Assembly: GCA_046289975.1 (NCBI GenBank) | Contig: JBKBUQ010000054.1 | Coordinates: 1 to 18,147, forward strand | Reading direction: 5' to 3' | Source of the DNA: UBA2798 sp046289975 | GTDB lineage: Bacteria > Bacteroidota > Bacteroidia > Flavobacteriales_D > UBA2798 | Length of the DNA stretch: 18,147 nt | Shown: positions 1-7,926 of the stretch, piece after piece | Layout: every line of letters starts with the position of its first letter | Numbering within the stretch: position 1 is the first letter of the stretch | Notes under the pieces: generated by a model | Seen by the model: only the letters and a program-made list of their open reading frames with translations | Told to the model about the DNA's origin: nothing | Databases searched by the model: none | Program-made: the position numbers and the translations under genes

Positions 1-1278
1 CTCGCCAACAAACAATTTATTGGAGCCAATAAATCTGTTACAGTCGACGAAATGATGGATATGAGTGAATTGTATCAGAACAAATATGCCAAGCTGTTAA
101 AAGATCAGGCCGAATACCAGAAGAAAGAAAAGGAACTAAAAAAAGATCTCAAGCGACACCGCGACCAAATGAAAGTAGTTACTGCAGGAAAAAACCTGTA
201 CACTTCTGATATCATTGTAAATCTTTCCTCTCCTGCAAAAACGGCGACTGAACTGTCATTCAAGTATGTGACCTCAAATGCCGGGTGGACATCTGCCTAT
301 GATGCAAAAGCGATGGATGTAAAAAATCCACTATCGCTCACCTATAAGGCAAAAGTAGTTCAGACAACAGGAGAAGACTGGAAGAACATTAAACTCACAC
401 TCAGCACAGGTAATCCAACAAGGAATAATAATCGTCCTACACTAGCCACCTGGCAATTGAGTGGTTACGATCAGGAAGAAGCCGAGCGCCGACGCAAAGC
501 TGAAGAAAACCGCTACCAGAATAAAGAAGCATCAAAAAAACGTGAAAAAACTGCTGAAGCAGGAGCTCCTTCAATGGCAGGTGCAGAATTAGATATGCTG
601 GCTGAAGAAGAAACAGTGAGCAAGGATAAATCCAAAAGCACGGCCTCACTTACAACGGTGCAACAAGGTGCGGTCAGTTTAGAGTTTTCGATTGCCATTC
701 CCTACACTATTGCATCTGATGGAAAAGATTATACAGTTGAAATTGCACGCCACGAGCTGAGTGCCAGTTACCGTTATTATGCTTCTCCGAAATACGATAA
801 CTCTGCATTTTTGGTCAGCTACATTAGCGGTTGGGAAAAATTTAACCTGATGAGCGGAATGGCAAGTGTCTATTTTGGGGATAATTATATCGGACAATCC
901 TATTTGAATACAAGCTCTACACTTGATTCGCTTGAACTTTCATTGGGCAGAGATAAAAGTATATTACTGGAACGAAAGAAAATTAAAGATTACGCCAAAC
1001 CCAGTCTATCCGGATCAACCAGAAAAGTCACGCTCGGAATTGAACTGATCGTAAAAAACACACGCAACGCAGCAATTAAACTCGACCTCGAAGACCAATA
1101 TCCTGTAACACGGAATAAGGAAATTGAAGTGGAATTAATCGAAAATGCCGGTGCCACTGTTAAAAAAGAAACCGGAACACTTACCTGGTCACTGGAAATC
1201 AATCCGGGTGAAACCAAAACCATTCGCTTTGCATACAGTGTAAAATATCCGAAAGATAAAGACATCAGTAATTTTTAA
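1..1278 (+). CDS. MuiA-family protein with DUF4139 domain, 3' part only
   Basis: The reading frame is open from the first base, so the gene starts upstream of the window; 425 residues are visible. Visible residues about 15-60 are a highly charged Lys/Glu/Gln-rich coiled coil. The rest matches DUF4139, the C-terminal domain of the mucoidy inhibitor A family, including the stretch NAGWTSAYDAK (about 93-103), a TTGEDWKNIKLTLSTGNP segment, and a C-terminus close to YSVKYPKDK. A low-complexity Lys/Glu/Ala linker (about 160-215) splits the domain. In this family a DUF4140 domain and a signal peptide normally precede the coiled coil; they would lie outside the window. The biochemical role of the family is not established; the name comes from an effect on mucoidy. 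The family call is firm, the function is not. The 190 bp that follow hold no gene. Confidence 0.88.
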   Translation, partial: LANKQFIGANKSVTVDEMMDMSELYQNKYAKLLKDQAEYQKKEKELKKDLKRHRDQMKVVTAGKNLYTSDIIVNLSSPAKTATELSFKYVTSNAGWTSAYDAKAMDVKNPLSLTYKAKVVQTTGEDWKNIKLTLSTGNPTRNNNRPTLATWQLSGYDQEEAERRRKAEENRYQNKEASKKREKTAEAGAPSMAGAELDMLAEEETVSKDKSKSTASLTTVQQGAVSLEFSIAIPYTIASDGKDYTVEIARHELSASYRYYASPKYDNSAFLVSYISGWEKFNLMSGMASVYFGDNYIGQSYLNTSSTLDSLELSLGRDKSILLERKKIKDYAKPSLSGSTRKVTLGIELIVKNTRNAAIKLDLEDQYPVTRNKEIEVELIENAGATVKKETGTLTWSLEINPGETKTIRFAYSVKYPKDKDISNF

Positions 1279-1441
1279 GCATCAATTTCGGATTTTACCA
1301 ATGGGAACAGCAGAAAATAGAACAATGAATAAGTGGGGAAATAAGTACTGCTCTTTAAGCGGTTTAAGGAAAATGAATTACCGGTACAGGAATTTCATAA
1401 TCACAATATCCCCGGAAAATTCTCGCATTTATTTCCAGTTT

Positions 1442-1462
1442 TCACCTTTCACCTTTCACCCA
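1442..1462 (+). repeat. Three tandem 7-bp repeats (TCACCTT type)
   Basis: Two exact TCACCTT units and a third, TCACCCA, stand in tandem and end 6 bp before the methyltransferase start codon. They belong to the same TCACNNT family as the long array at 10044-10134. The rest of the 1279-1468 intergenic stretch shows no gene, no convincing terminator hairpin and no clear -7 box. Confidence 0.8.
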
Positions 1463-1468
1463 TGAACA

Positions 1469-2188
1469 ATGTGGTATAAAGAATGGTTCGATTGTGACTA
1501 CTACCACATTCTTTATTGTCACCGCGACGATAAAGAAGCTGAAGCTTTTTTGCATCGGCTTGTGGGTCACCTGAAATTACAACCAGGCATGCGAATTCTG
1601 GATCTTCCCTGCGGAAGAGGTCGTCATTCCGTTTTTCTTGAAAAAGAAGAATACAATGTTACCGGTGCAGATCTTTCCAGTAATAGTATTGCTTTTGCGA
1701 AGCAATTTGAAACATCCAAACTTCATTTTCTGGTGCACAACATGCTGGAACCATTTCCTGAAAAGGACTTTGATGCGGTAATGAATTTATTCACTAGTCT
1801 GGGATATTTCGATCGCCCGGAAGAAGATCAGAAAGCCTTGCAACACATGGCAGATGCGCTTAAATCCGGTGGTTTTTTGATCGTAGACTTTTTGAATCCT
1901 CTTCAGGTTGAAAAAAACCTGATTCCTGAAGAAACACGCAAAATTGACGGAATAGTTTTCGAGCTGAATAAAAAAATTGACCGTAAAAACGTAATAAAAA
2001 CAGTCCGTTTCCGTCACGAAAACAAGGATTTTGAATATTCGGAAAAGGTTCATTTATACAGTCGAGATGAACTTTGCAGTATGGTGAATGCAACAGGATT
2101 GCAGATAATTAATACCTTTGGCGATTATCACCTGGGGCCACATACCGCAAAAAGCGAACGCTGCATCGTTGTTGCCCGAAAGTCCTGA
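1469..2188 (+). CDS. Class I SAM-dependent methyltransferase
   Basis: This 239-residue protein has a Rossmann-type methyltransferase fold. SAM-binding motif I is ILDLPCGRGRHS (residues 43-54), and the acidic end of strand 2 is GADLS (D68). Motif IV-like residues FDAVMNLFTSLGYF follow at about 95-110, then GGFLIVDFLNP. There is no signal peptide or membrane segment, so it should be cytoplasmic. The N-terminus MWYKEWF looks like a true start, and the ATG at 1469 is the only good one; an ATG at 1462 opens only a five-codon frame. The substrate cannot be read from the sequence: the family includes small-molecule and tRNA/protein methyltransferases. The ZIP transporter gene starts 3 bp after its stop, so the two are probably co-transcribed, but that pairing does not suggest a substrate. 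Confidence 0.88.
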   Translation: MWYKEWFDCDYYHILYCHRDDKEAEAFLHRLVGHLKLQPGMRILDLPCGRGRHSVFLEKEEYNVTGADLSSNSIAFAKQFETSKLHFLVHNMLEPFPEKDFDAVMNLFTSLGYFDRPEEDQKALQHMADALKSGGFLIVDFLNPLQVEKNLIPEETRKIDGIVFELNKKIDRKNVIKTVRFRHENKDFEYSEKVHLYSRDELCSMVNATGLQIINTFGDYHLGPHTAKSERCIVVARKS

Positions 2189-2191
2189 TTT

Positions 2192-2956
2192 GTGGAAGAT
2201 CTGATCGTTTATATTGCACTTACTGCCTCCGTTTTAATTGGGGGTGCAGCCGTGGCATTCATGAACCCAGCCGGTGAGCGATCGTTAAAATTGATGCTTG
2301 CATTCAGTGGAGCCTTTCTTCTTGGCGTTTCATTTCTCCACCTGATTCCTGAAGTTTACGAACATGGTCCGGCCAATATCGGTGTGTATGTTCTGATCGG
2401 ATTTGTTTTTCAGTTGCTCCTTGAATTCTTCAGCGAAGGAATTGAACACGGACACGTACATATTCACCCTGAGGCGGGAGCAAAAGGAAAGTTTCCAATT
2501 GTAATAATGCTTTCTTTATGTATTCATGCATTCGTAGAAGGAATTCCATTGGAACGGGAAATTCACGCTCACTATCATGATACAGCAAATTCATTTCACG
2601 GTCACCACCATGGCGATCACTCGCTGCTAATGGGAGTCGTATTTCACAACATCCCGGTTTCCATCGCGCTTATGACCATGTTTCTGAAGAGCGGATTGAA
2701 CAACATCAAAGCTTTCCTCTATTTAGGAATATTTGCGATAATGGGTCCATTAGGTACTTTCACCGGTCACCATTTTGGAGAAAGCATTTCCGGTAATCTT
2801 GAGCACTTTTTTGAGATCGTTCTTGCTGTGGTAGTTGGTATGTTCATGCATATTTCAACCACCATATTATTCGAATCTTCCGAAAATCATCGGTTCAATC
2901 TGTACAAGTTCATCGCCATTATTTCCGGAGTGCTTGTAGCAATGGTAAATTTCTAG
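2192..2956 (+). CDS. ZIP family divalent metal transporter
   Basis: A 254-residue inner-membrane protein with about eight hydrophobic segments. The ZIP metal-site motifs are present: HAFVEGIP in TM4 (H112, E116) and FHNIPVSIAL in TM5 (H152, N153). Two His-rich loops are visible: residues 84-93 between TM3 and TM4 (HGHVHIH) and residues 121-144 between TM4 and TM5 (HAHYHD, then HGHHHGDH). ZIP proteins take up Zn(II) and related divalent cations into the cytoplasm. Translation must start at the GTG at 2192: no ATG lies in this frame before the first membrane segment. The gene follows the methyltransferase with a 3-bp gap and has no SD-like sequence, suggesting coupled translation. Its stop is 8 bp from the stop of the convergent gene. 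Zinc is the likely but unproven substrate. Confidence 0.92.
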   Translation: MEDLIVYIALTASVLIGGAAVAFMNPAGERSLKLMLAFSGAFLLGVSFLHLIPEVYEHGPANIGVYVLIGFVFQLLLEFFSEGIEHGHVHIHPEAGAKGKFPIVIMLSLCIHAFVEGIPLEREIHAHYHDTANSFHGHHHGDHSLLMGVVFHNIPVSIALMTMFLKSGLNNIKAFLYLGIFAIMGPLGTFTGHHFGESISGNLEHFFEIVLAVVVGMFMHISTTILFESSENHRFNLYKFIAIISGVLVAMVNF

Positions 2957-2964
2957 ATCCGGAA

Positions 2965-4158
2965 TTACCTTTTCAACACTTTATTTACCTTACGAATTGC
3001 CCCTGCAAATGGAATTCGGTATGCTGCAGTGAGATGGAAGGAATAACGTTGATCGCGAACACTATTGCCGTTATAATAAGCTCCAGAACCGGAACCATAC
3101 AACAAGGAATAAAAATTAGCACCGGTACTAACAAACCAGGGATGCGCATCCCAAACCAAACTGGCAAATCCGTATAGATTGTTGGTTGGAAAATTTCCCT
3201 TTTGGTGACTTTTAAATTGCGTATTTGTAAAATCATCAGTCAGTGAATAGAATTTATACACCTGAACATTATACAAAAACATGATCCAGGTTTTAAGGTA
3301 TAGCGTACGAAATTCCTTTCGTCCTTCGTATTTCAGCAACGGCAGATAATACGAACAGCGAAAACCAAGCAACACTCCTGTACTTGTAAATTTATTCAGG
3401 TATTTATTGTTGACCATTTGAATGGCATTGGGATCATTGGCCGGACTGGCATACTGAAGCGCGGGGATAAAATCGGAATTGCTTTGAACCAGCATTGAAG
3501 AATATCCGAATAAGGTTGACAAAGCCGCAGTCATTTTTCGTGGTGTGTACAGTAAATTTCCGCGTAAACGACTAAATGCCCGAATATGTTTTGTTCCCTT
3601 ACCGGTGTATTCAAAAACTGCGGTGACTGGACGAACAACCATATCCTTTAAAAACGTTGTACTGTCATAAACCGGATCAGTACGATTCATCCCTGTATAC
3701 TTTATATAATCCAACGTAAAACTCCAATTCTTATAAGGAATGGAAAAATTATAGGCCGCCATTTGAGTTTGCGAAACCGCATCAAAATCGACAGATCTGG
3801 ATTTCGAAAAAGAACCGTATCGTGAGGATATGGATATCGTTGCAAATTGACGTTGAACGGAAGGTGTAAACTTCCACCGGGTTATATTTTTTGGGAAATC
3901 ATCATCGTCCGCATCTGTATACAAATCACCAATCAAATTGGCTGAAATATGTCGGAAGATGGTCGTGTAGTTGTACTGAGCATAAGACATACCCAGATAA
4001 AGCCTGTCGGAACGATCCAGATAAAACTCATCATGGTTGAAGAGCGATGAAGAATCTTTTACATCCTGGGCATGGGAAGGTTTTATAACTGAAAAAAAAG
4101 TCAGGAAGAAAAATATCGAAAAACGATAAAATGTAAATCCCCTCTGGTTTGCGCTCAT
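2965..4158 (-). CDS. Exported protein of unknown function, possible outer-membrane beta-barrel
   Basis: I do not recognise this 397-residue protein. It begins with a clear signal peptide: basic MSANQRG, a Phe-rich hydrophobic core, and a cleavage site at about residue 30 (PSHAQ followed by D). The mature part has no further membrane helix and is rich in Tyr, Phe, Ser and Thr in alternating, beta-like stretches, with many short aromatic-ended segments, as in outer-membrane beta-barrels. The C-terminus (AYRIPF, then a basic tail ending VLKR) is not a type IX sorting domain. An Asp run DADDDD occurs near residue 80. A perfect TAGCTTTG box lies 26 bp upstream of the ATG. The location is inferred; the function is open. 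Confidence 0.7.
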   Translation of the reverse strand: MSANQRGFTFYRFSIFFFLTFFSVIKPSHAQDVKDSSSLFNHDEFYLDRSDRLYLGMSYAQYNYTTIFRHISANLIGDLYTDADDDDFPKNITRWKFTPSVQRQFATISISSRYGSFSKSRSVDFDAVSQTQMAAYNFSIPYKNWSFTLDYIKYTGMNRTDPVYDSTTFLKDMVVRPVTAVFEYTGKGTKHIRAFSRLRGNLLYTPRKMTAALSTLFGYSSMLVQSNSDFIPALQYASPANDPNAIQMVNNKYLNKFTSTGVLLGFRCSYYLPLLKYEGRKEFRTLYLKTWIMFLYNVQVYKFYSLTDDFTNTQFKSHQKGNFPTNNLYGFASLVWDAHPWFVSTGANFYSLLYGSGSGAYYNGNSVRDQRYSFHLTAAYRIPFAGAIRKVNKVLKR

Positions 4159-4184
4159 ACTTCAAAAAATTCAAGCGAATATAC

Positions 4185-4192
4185 CAAAGCTA
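4185..4192 (-). promoter_or_regulatory. Bacteroidota -7 box (TAGCTTTG) for the 2965-4158 gene
   Basis: On the minus strand the octamer TAGCTTTG fits the TAnnTTTG -7 consensus exactly and stands 26 bp from the ATG at 4158. No good TTTG element is seen at the expected distance upstream, so the call rests on the -7 match and position alone. Confidence 0.45.
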
Positions 4193-4266
4193 TTCAGCAT
4201 TTTCACTTTGATTCCCCTTCAACACAATTCAAAAATTTATCAGCTAAGAATCAGGCTCCTGCAAAG

Positions 4267-5034
4267 CTAATTTTGAAATTCCAACACCAAACCGTCGTAG
4301 GCCAGTTTCACATTTGGAGGCAACTCCTCCTCCACCTCAGCATGTTTACCCAGTAAGTGGCTGATATGAATAAGGTAAGCACGAACAGGATTGATTTCTG
4401 CGATAACATCCAAAGCTTCCCGAAGTGTGAGGTGAGAGATATGATCTTCTTTTCGGAGAGCGTTGATCACAAGCGTATGAGTACCCCTCATTTTATTCAT
4501 TTCGTTTGGAGCAATGGTTTTCGCATCGGTGATATAGGTAAAATCGTGGATACGAAATCCAAGAACTGGCATTTTGTAATGCATAACCTCAACCGGATCA
4601 AAAGGTAAACCCAGGAGGTGAAAGGGCTCGTTTCTTATTTCATTGAGACTTAATTCCGGAACTCCAGGATATTTGAAATCTGAAAAAGCATAATGAAATT
4701 CACGTCGCAGAGCATCGTGAACTGACAGTGTTCCGTAGATTTCAATTTTTTCCTTCTGACGAAAATTAAATGCACGTACATCATCCAATCCTGCAACATG
4801 ATCTTTATGTTCATGTGTAAACACAACAGCATCCAAACGCTTAACCTGATGACAAAGCATCTGTTGCCGAAAATCGGGCCCTGTATCAACCACAATTACT
4901 CTTCCGGCATGTTCAATCATGATAGAGGTCCGCAACCTGCAATCGTGCGGATCGGTTGATTGGCAGACATCACACTCGCACGCAATTACCGGTATACCCT
5001 GCGAAGTTCCGGTACCCAAAAAAGTGACCCGCAT
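4267..5034 (-). CDS. PhnP-like metallo-beta-lactamase-fold phosphodiesterase
   Basis: This is a 255-residue metallo-beta-lactamase hydrolase. The metal-binding signature HEHKDH is at residues 74-79, D50 stands in VVDTGPD, H152 in a GFRI-type region, D170 in YITDAK, and H223/H226 near the C-terminus. Cysteines C19, C21 and C24 near the N-terminus resemble the structural zinc knuckle of PhnP, the phosphoribosyl 1,2-cyclic phosphate phosphodiesterase of phosphonate breakdown. No other phosphonate gene is nearby, so the natural substrate may differ; cyclic nucleotide or phosphate diesters are possible. I place the start at the ATG at 5034 (MRVTFLGTGTSQG), which matches the family N-terminus; a TTG at 5043 would add only three residues and overlap the gene before it. 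The stop of the LapA-like gene is 1 bp upstream, so the pair is probably an operon. Confidence 0.87.
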   Translation of the reverse strand: MRVTFLGTGTSQGIPVIACECDVCQSTDPHDCRLRTSIMIEHAGRVIVVDTGPDFRQQMLCHQVKRLDAVVFTHEHKDHVAGLDDVRAFNFRQKEKIEIYGTLSVHDALRREFHYAFSDFKYPGVPELSLNEIRNEPFHLLGLPFDPVEVMHYKMPVLGFRIHDFTYITDAKTIAPNEMNKMRGTHTLVINALRKEDHISHLTLREALDVIAEINPVRAYLIHISHLLGKHAEVEEELPPNVKLAYDGLVLEFQN

Positions 5035-5035
5035 A

Positions 5036-5335
5036 TCAGGCAACAGTGGAAGATCCCGATTCTGCTTTTTTCAATTTTTCTTCAAGCTCCTTAATAAGCT
5101 TGTCCTTTTCCTTATTGGAAGCCCGGAATCGAATCCACACGGTTATCATTCCCAATACAAAAAACAATGCGATAAGGAAGATCTTTGAAATCTGAATGGT
5201 AAAAAACACAAGCGAGAATTCAACCGGTTTTGCATTCCAAACGATAAAGAGCAACATCAATACGGCAATAAGACCAATGCCTAACTCCTTTTTGTACTTG
5301 ATAATAAACGATTCTTCTTGTTGTTGTTGCGACAT
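5036..5335 (-). CDS. LapA-domain (DUF1049-like) small membrane protein
   Basis: A 99-residue protein with a Gln-rich start, two hydrophobic segments (about residues 19-35 and 47-67) and a charged C-terminal coiled coil (about 68-92, KEKDKLIKELEEKLKK). The spacing of the helices, the motif NAKPVEFSLVFF between them, and the Gly in the second helix fit the LapA/YciS domain (DUF1049). In Escherichia coli the LapA protein works with LapB to control lipopolysaccharide assembly and LpxC turnover, but no LapB-like gene is seen here, and many bacteria carry stand-alone LapA-domain proteins of unknown role. It probably sits in the inner membrane with the coiled coil in the cytoplasm. The downstream hydrolase gene follows after 1 bp. 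The gene is divergent from the M14 peptidase, with 64 bp between the two starts. Confidence 0.72.
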   Translation of the reverse strand: MSQQQQEESFIIKYKKELGIGLIAVLMLLFIVWNAKPVEFSLVFFTIQISKIFLIALFFVLGMITVWIRFRASNKEKDKLIKELEEKLKKAESGSSTVA

Positions 5336-5399
5336 ATTCCTGATTTTGCTGAAAAATTACCTATTTTGAGTCGTATACGCTAATTCAAGTCAAAAAAAA

Positions 5400-7118
5400 A
5401 TGAAGCGCTTTCCTCTTCTGCTCCTTTTCACCCTGCATTTTACAATGAATCTGAAGGCTCAGTACCATTCGGTTTTTGAGCAAAATAAGACCCTAACCTA
5501 TCCCGAGGTTGAGCAATCGTACCGCAATCTTGAACAACGGTACCCGAATTGTAAAATTTATGAAGGCGGAATGACAGACGCAGGTCGCCCATTGCTTCTG
5601 TTCACGATTGGAAAAACAGCTGATCTGCATCGTGAAATTTCTGACCCCAAAAAAGTAAGGATCTTAATCAATAATGGTATTCACCCCGGAGAACCGGATG
5701 GTATTGATGCATGTATTTATCTGGCGCAAAAATGGTTGGACAAAACATCACTGCCCGATAATGTGCTGGTCGGAATTATTCCCGCCTACAATATTGACGG
5801 TATGCTCAACCGTACCTGCTGCAGCCGAGCTAACCAAAATGGTCCTGAGGAATATGGATTCAGGGGCAACTCACAAAATCTGGATCTGAATCGGGATTTC
5901 ATAAAATGTGATTCCAAAAACGCACAATCATTTACTGAAATCTTTCACTTTTTCGATCCCCATGTGCTCATCGACACCCATGTTTCGAATGGAGCAGATT
6001 ATCAATATACCATGACATTATTGATGACCCAACCCGACAAACTTGGTCCACAGGGGGAATATTGCAGAAAAGTAATTACACCCCTGTTGTACGAGGAGAT
6101 GAAGAAAAAAGGATTTCCGATGACTCCATATGTAAATACCAAAGGAGAAACACCTGAAAGTGGGATCGTTGATTTTTTGGAAACACCACGATTTGCAACA
6201 GGGTATGCAGCAATTTTTGGGTGCATCGGAATCACCAGCGAAACACATATGCTCAAAGCATATCCCCAGCGGGTAAAAAGCACCATCGCATTAATTGAAA
6301 CCGTTGTTTCCACCGCAACAATTTACAGCAAGCAACTGGAAGAATTCAGAAAAGAAATGAGAATGACATCCATGGTGAAAAATGAACCACATTTTCATCC
6401 GCTGAATTTTGAACCGGACACCAACCGATATTCTGAATTTGAATTTCTGGGTTACGAAGCGAATCACGAACCCAGTGCCATTTCAGGTATGATGCGCTTA
6501 AAATACAATCGAGCCAAACCCTACAAAAAGAAGATTCGTTATTACGATCGTTTTGCTCCTGCGCTTATGATAAAGGTGCCACAGGCATACGTAATTCCTC
6601 AGGCATGGTCGCGCGTTATTGACCGCTTACAATGGAATAAAATAAATCTGAAAAAAATTGAAAAAGACACCCAGTTTACCGTTACCAGTTACACCATTCG
6701 CGGCTACGAAACCGTAAGAAATCCGTACGAAGGACATTATCTGCATTACAAAACTCAAACCGATAGTAAACAAGAAATCATGCATTTCCACAAAGGCGAT
6801 TTCATCGTTGACACCAAACAGGCAGGCTGGAGATATATTGTTGAAGCACTTGAACCGTCCTCGGTTGATTCTTACTTCAACTGGAATTTCTTTGATGCTG
6901 TTTTACAACAAAAAGAATGGTTTTCGGATTACGTTTTTGAAGATCTCGCGGCAGAATTACTGCGAAAAGATGCAGACCTTAATTCACGATTTGAACAGCG
7001 AAAAAAAGATGATCCTTCGTTTGCAAAGGATGGTTTTGCACAACTGCTTTTCATTTACCGCAACTCTCCCTATTACGAAGAAAGTCATAACCGCTATCCG
7101 GTCTACCGCATCGAATAA
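5400..7118 (+). CDS. Secreted M14-family zinc carboxypeptidase
   Basis: A 572-residue peptidase with a signal peptide (cleavage near residue 20, NLKAQ). The M14 zinc site is complete: H95 and E98 in GIHPGEPDG, and H194 in IDTHVSNG. The substrate-binding stretch LDLNRDF is at 161-167, and the catalytic Glu is probably E281 in GITSETHMLK. The peptidase domain covers about residues 30-310; the remaining 260 residues form a C-terminal region without a domain I recognise. There is no type IX sorting domain and no lipobox, so it is likely periplasmic or released by another route. M14 enzymes remove C-terminal residues from peptides or cleave cell-wall peptides; which applies here is unknown. The ATG directly follows a run of A residues, typical of A-rich leaders in this phylum. 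Its stop codon abuts the stop of the convergent broken gene. Confidence 0.88.
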   Translation: MKRFPLLLLFTLHFTMNLKAQYHSVFEQNKTLTYPEVEQSYRNLEQRYPNCKIYEGGMTDAGRPLLLFTIGKTADLHREISDPKKVRILINNGIHPGEPDGIDACIYLAQKWLDKTSLPDNVLVGIIPAYNIDGMLNRTCCSRANQNGPEEYGFRGNSQNLDLNRDFIKCDSKNAQSFTEIFHFFDPHVLIDTHVSNGADYQYTMTLLMTQPDKLGPQGEYCRKVITPLLYEEMKKKGFPMTPYVNTKGETPESGIVDFLETPRFATGYAAIFGCIGITSETHMLKAYPQRVKSTIALIETVVSTATIYSKQLEEFRKEMRMTSMVKNEPHFHPLNFEPDTNRYSEFEFLGYEANHEPSAISGMMRLKYNRAKPYKKKIRYYDRFAPALMIKVPQAYVIPQAWSRVIDRLQWNKINLKKIEKDTQFTVTSYTIRGYETVRNPYEGHYLHYKTQTDSKQEIMHFHKGDFIVDTKQAGWRYIVEALEPSSVDSYFNWNFFDAVLQQKEWFSDYVFEDLAAELLRKDADLNSRFEQRKKDDPSFAKDGFAQLLFIYRNSPYYEESHNRYPVYRIE

Positions 7119-7883
7119 TCAGCGGGAGATCAAAAATGTTTTTGCGGTATATTGATCACTGCCTTCCAGTTGCAAATGATAAATCCCATTGGGTAAATCG
7201 CTGAGCTTAACGATTCCGTTTGTAAAAGCCGACGAAACCACACTACCGCGGCTGTCCAGAATTTTGTATGCAAGAGGAAAAGAGAATAAGGATGAGGTTG
7301 AGGAAGAAGAGATATAAAGCTGATCATTTGCCGGGTTCGGAAAAAGTGAAATTTGTACCCCGGAGGAGGCAATTTCGTCTGAACCTGTAATAAACGTCTG
7401 ACCTGCATTGATTCCTTCCCAAGGAGTTGTATTGTAAGCAGCAGTCCGAATGATGATGGTATCGCGATTGCGACTGCAATTGATATAAAACCAACCGTAG
7501 AAGGCATCGCTTGCTGCGTTGATGCGCATTCCCAGATAGCGGTTACCCATTCCGTTAAACTGACCTGAAGAAACGAAGGTCCCTAAGACTCCCGGATTGA
7601 AGTGAAAATACGAAGCAACGGTATCATCAAACAAAAGCGCATCAGGATAACCGAAAGTAGAGTTATCCAGGATAGCTGAAAAATTCAAGGGAACGATTCT
7701 CTGCGCCAATACACCCGGAGAAAGTGTGATAATTTCAAATTGAAAATCATCGGTACCGTCGGAATTAACATCATAGATAATTTGTCCAGGCCCAACGACA
7801 GTATCATTATAGGTCAGCGTTTAAATCTGTGCCTGTACACCCAGACGCCATAGCAAAAAAAATATCCAAGCACTCTTTTTCAT
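7119..7883 (-). pseudogene. Type IX secretion cargo gene broken by an in-frame TAA
   Basis: From the ATG at 7883 the frame encodes a 20-residue signal peptide (MKKSAWIFFLLWRLGVQAQI), then a TAA at 7821-7823, then continues in the same frame for 233 more codons to the TGA at 7119. The part after the stop includes YDVNSDGTDDFQFEI, a repeat-like Asp/Gly-rich motif usual in exported Bacteroidota proteins, a middle beta-rich region, and a C-terminal type A sorting domain (SLFPNPANDQLYIS, then a PNGIYHLQLEG segment). One base change (C, A or G for the first T) would restore a normal secreted protein of about 254 residues. The region downstream has no other credible start with a signal peptide; the TTG at 7709 would give a protein that cannot be exported. 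It is either a recent nonsense pseudogene or a sequencing error. The function of the intact protein is unknown. Confidence 0.82.
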
Positions 7884-7926
7884 AATCAAGATTAATAAGA
7901 AATCGGTTTTACATATGTGATGATTC

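Noticed and set aside
124..210. Lys/Glu-rich region of the MuiA protein as a separate repeat element
   Set aside because: It is normal coiled-coil composition for this family, not a DNA repeat.
5035..5043. TTG start for the PhnP-like hydrolase
   Set aside because: It overlaps the stop of the gene before it and adds three residues not seen in the family, whose proteins start at the ATG-encoded MRVTFLGTGTS.
5345..5368. Promoter for the M14 gene (TTTG, then TATTTTG)
   Set aside because: The spacer is 13 bp, shorter than the usual spacing, and the -7 box is imperfect; the same geometry before 13773 is too weak to count as a rule.
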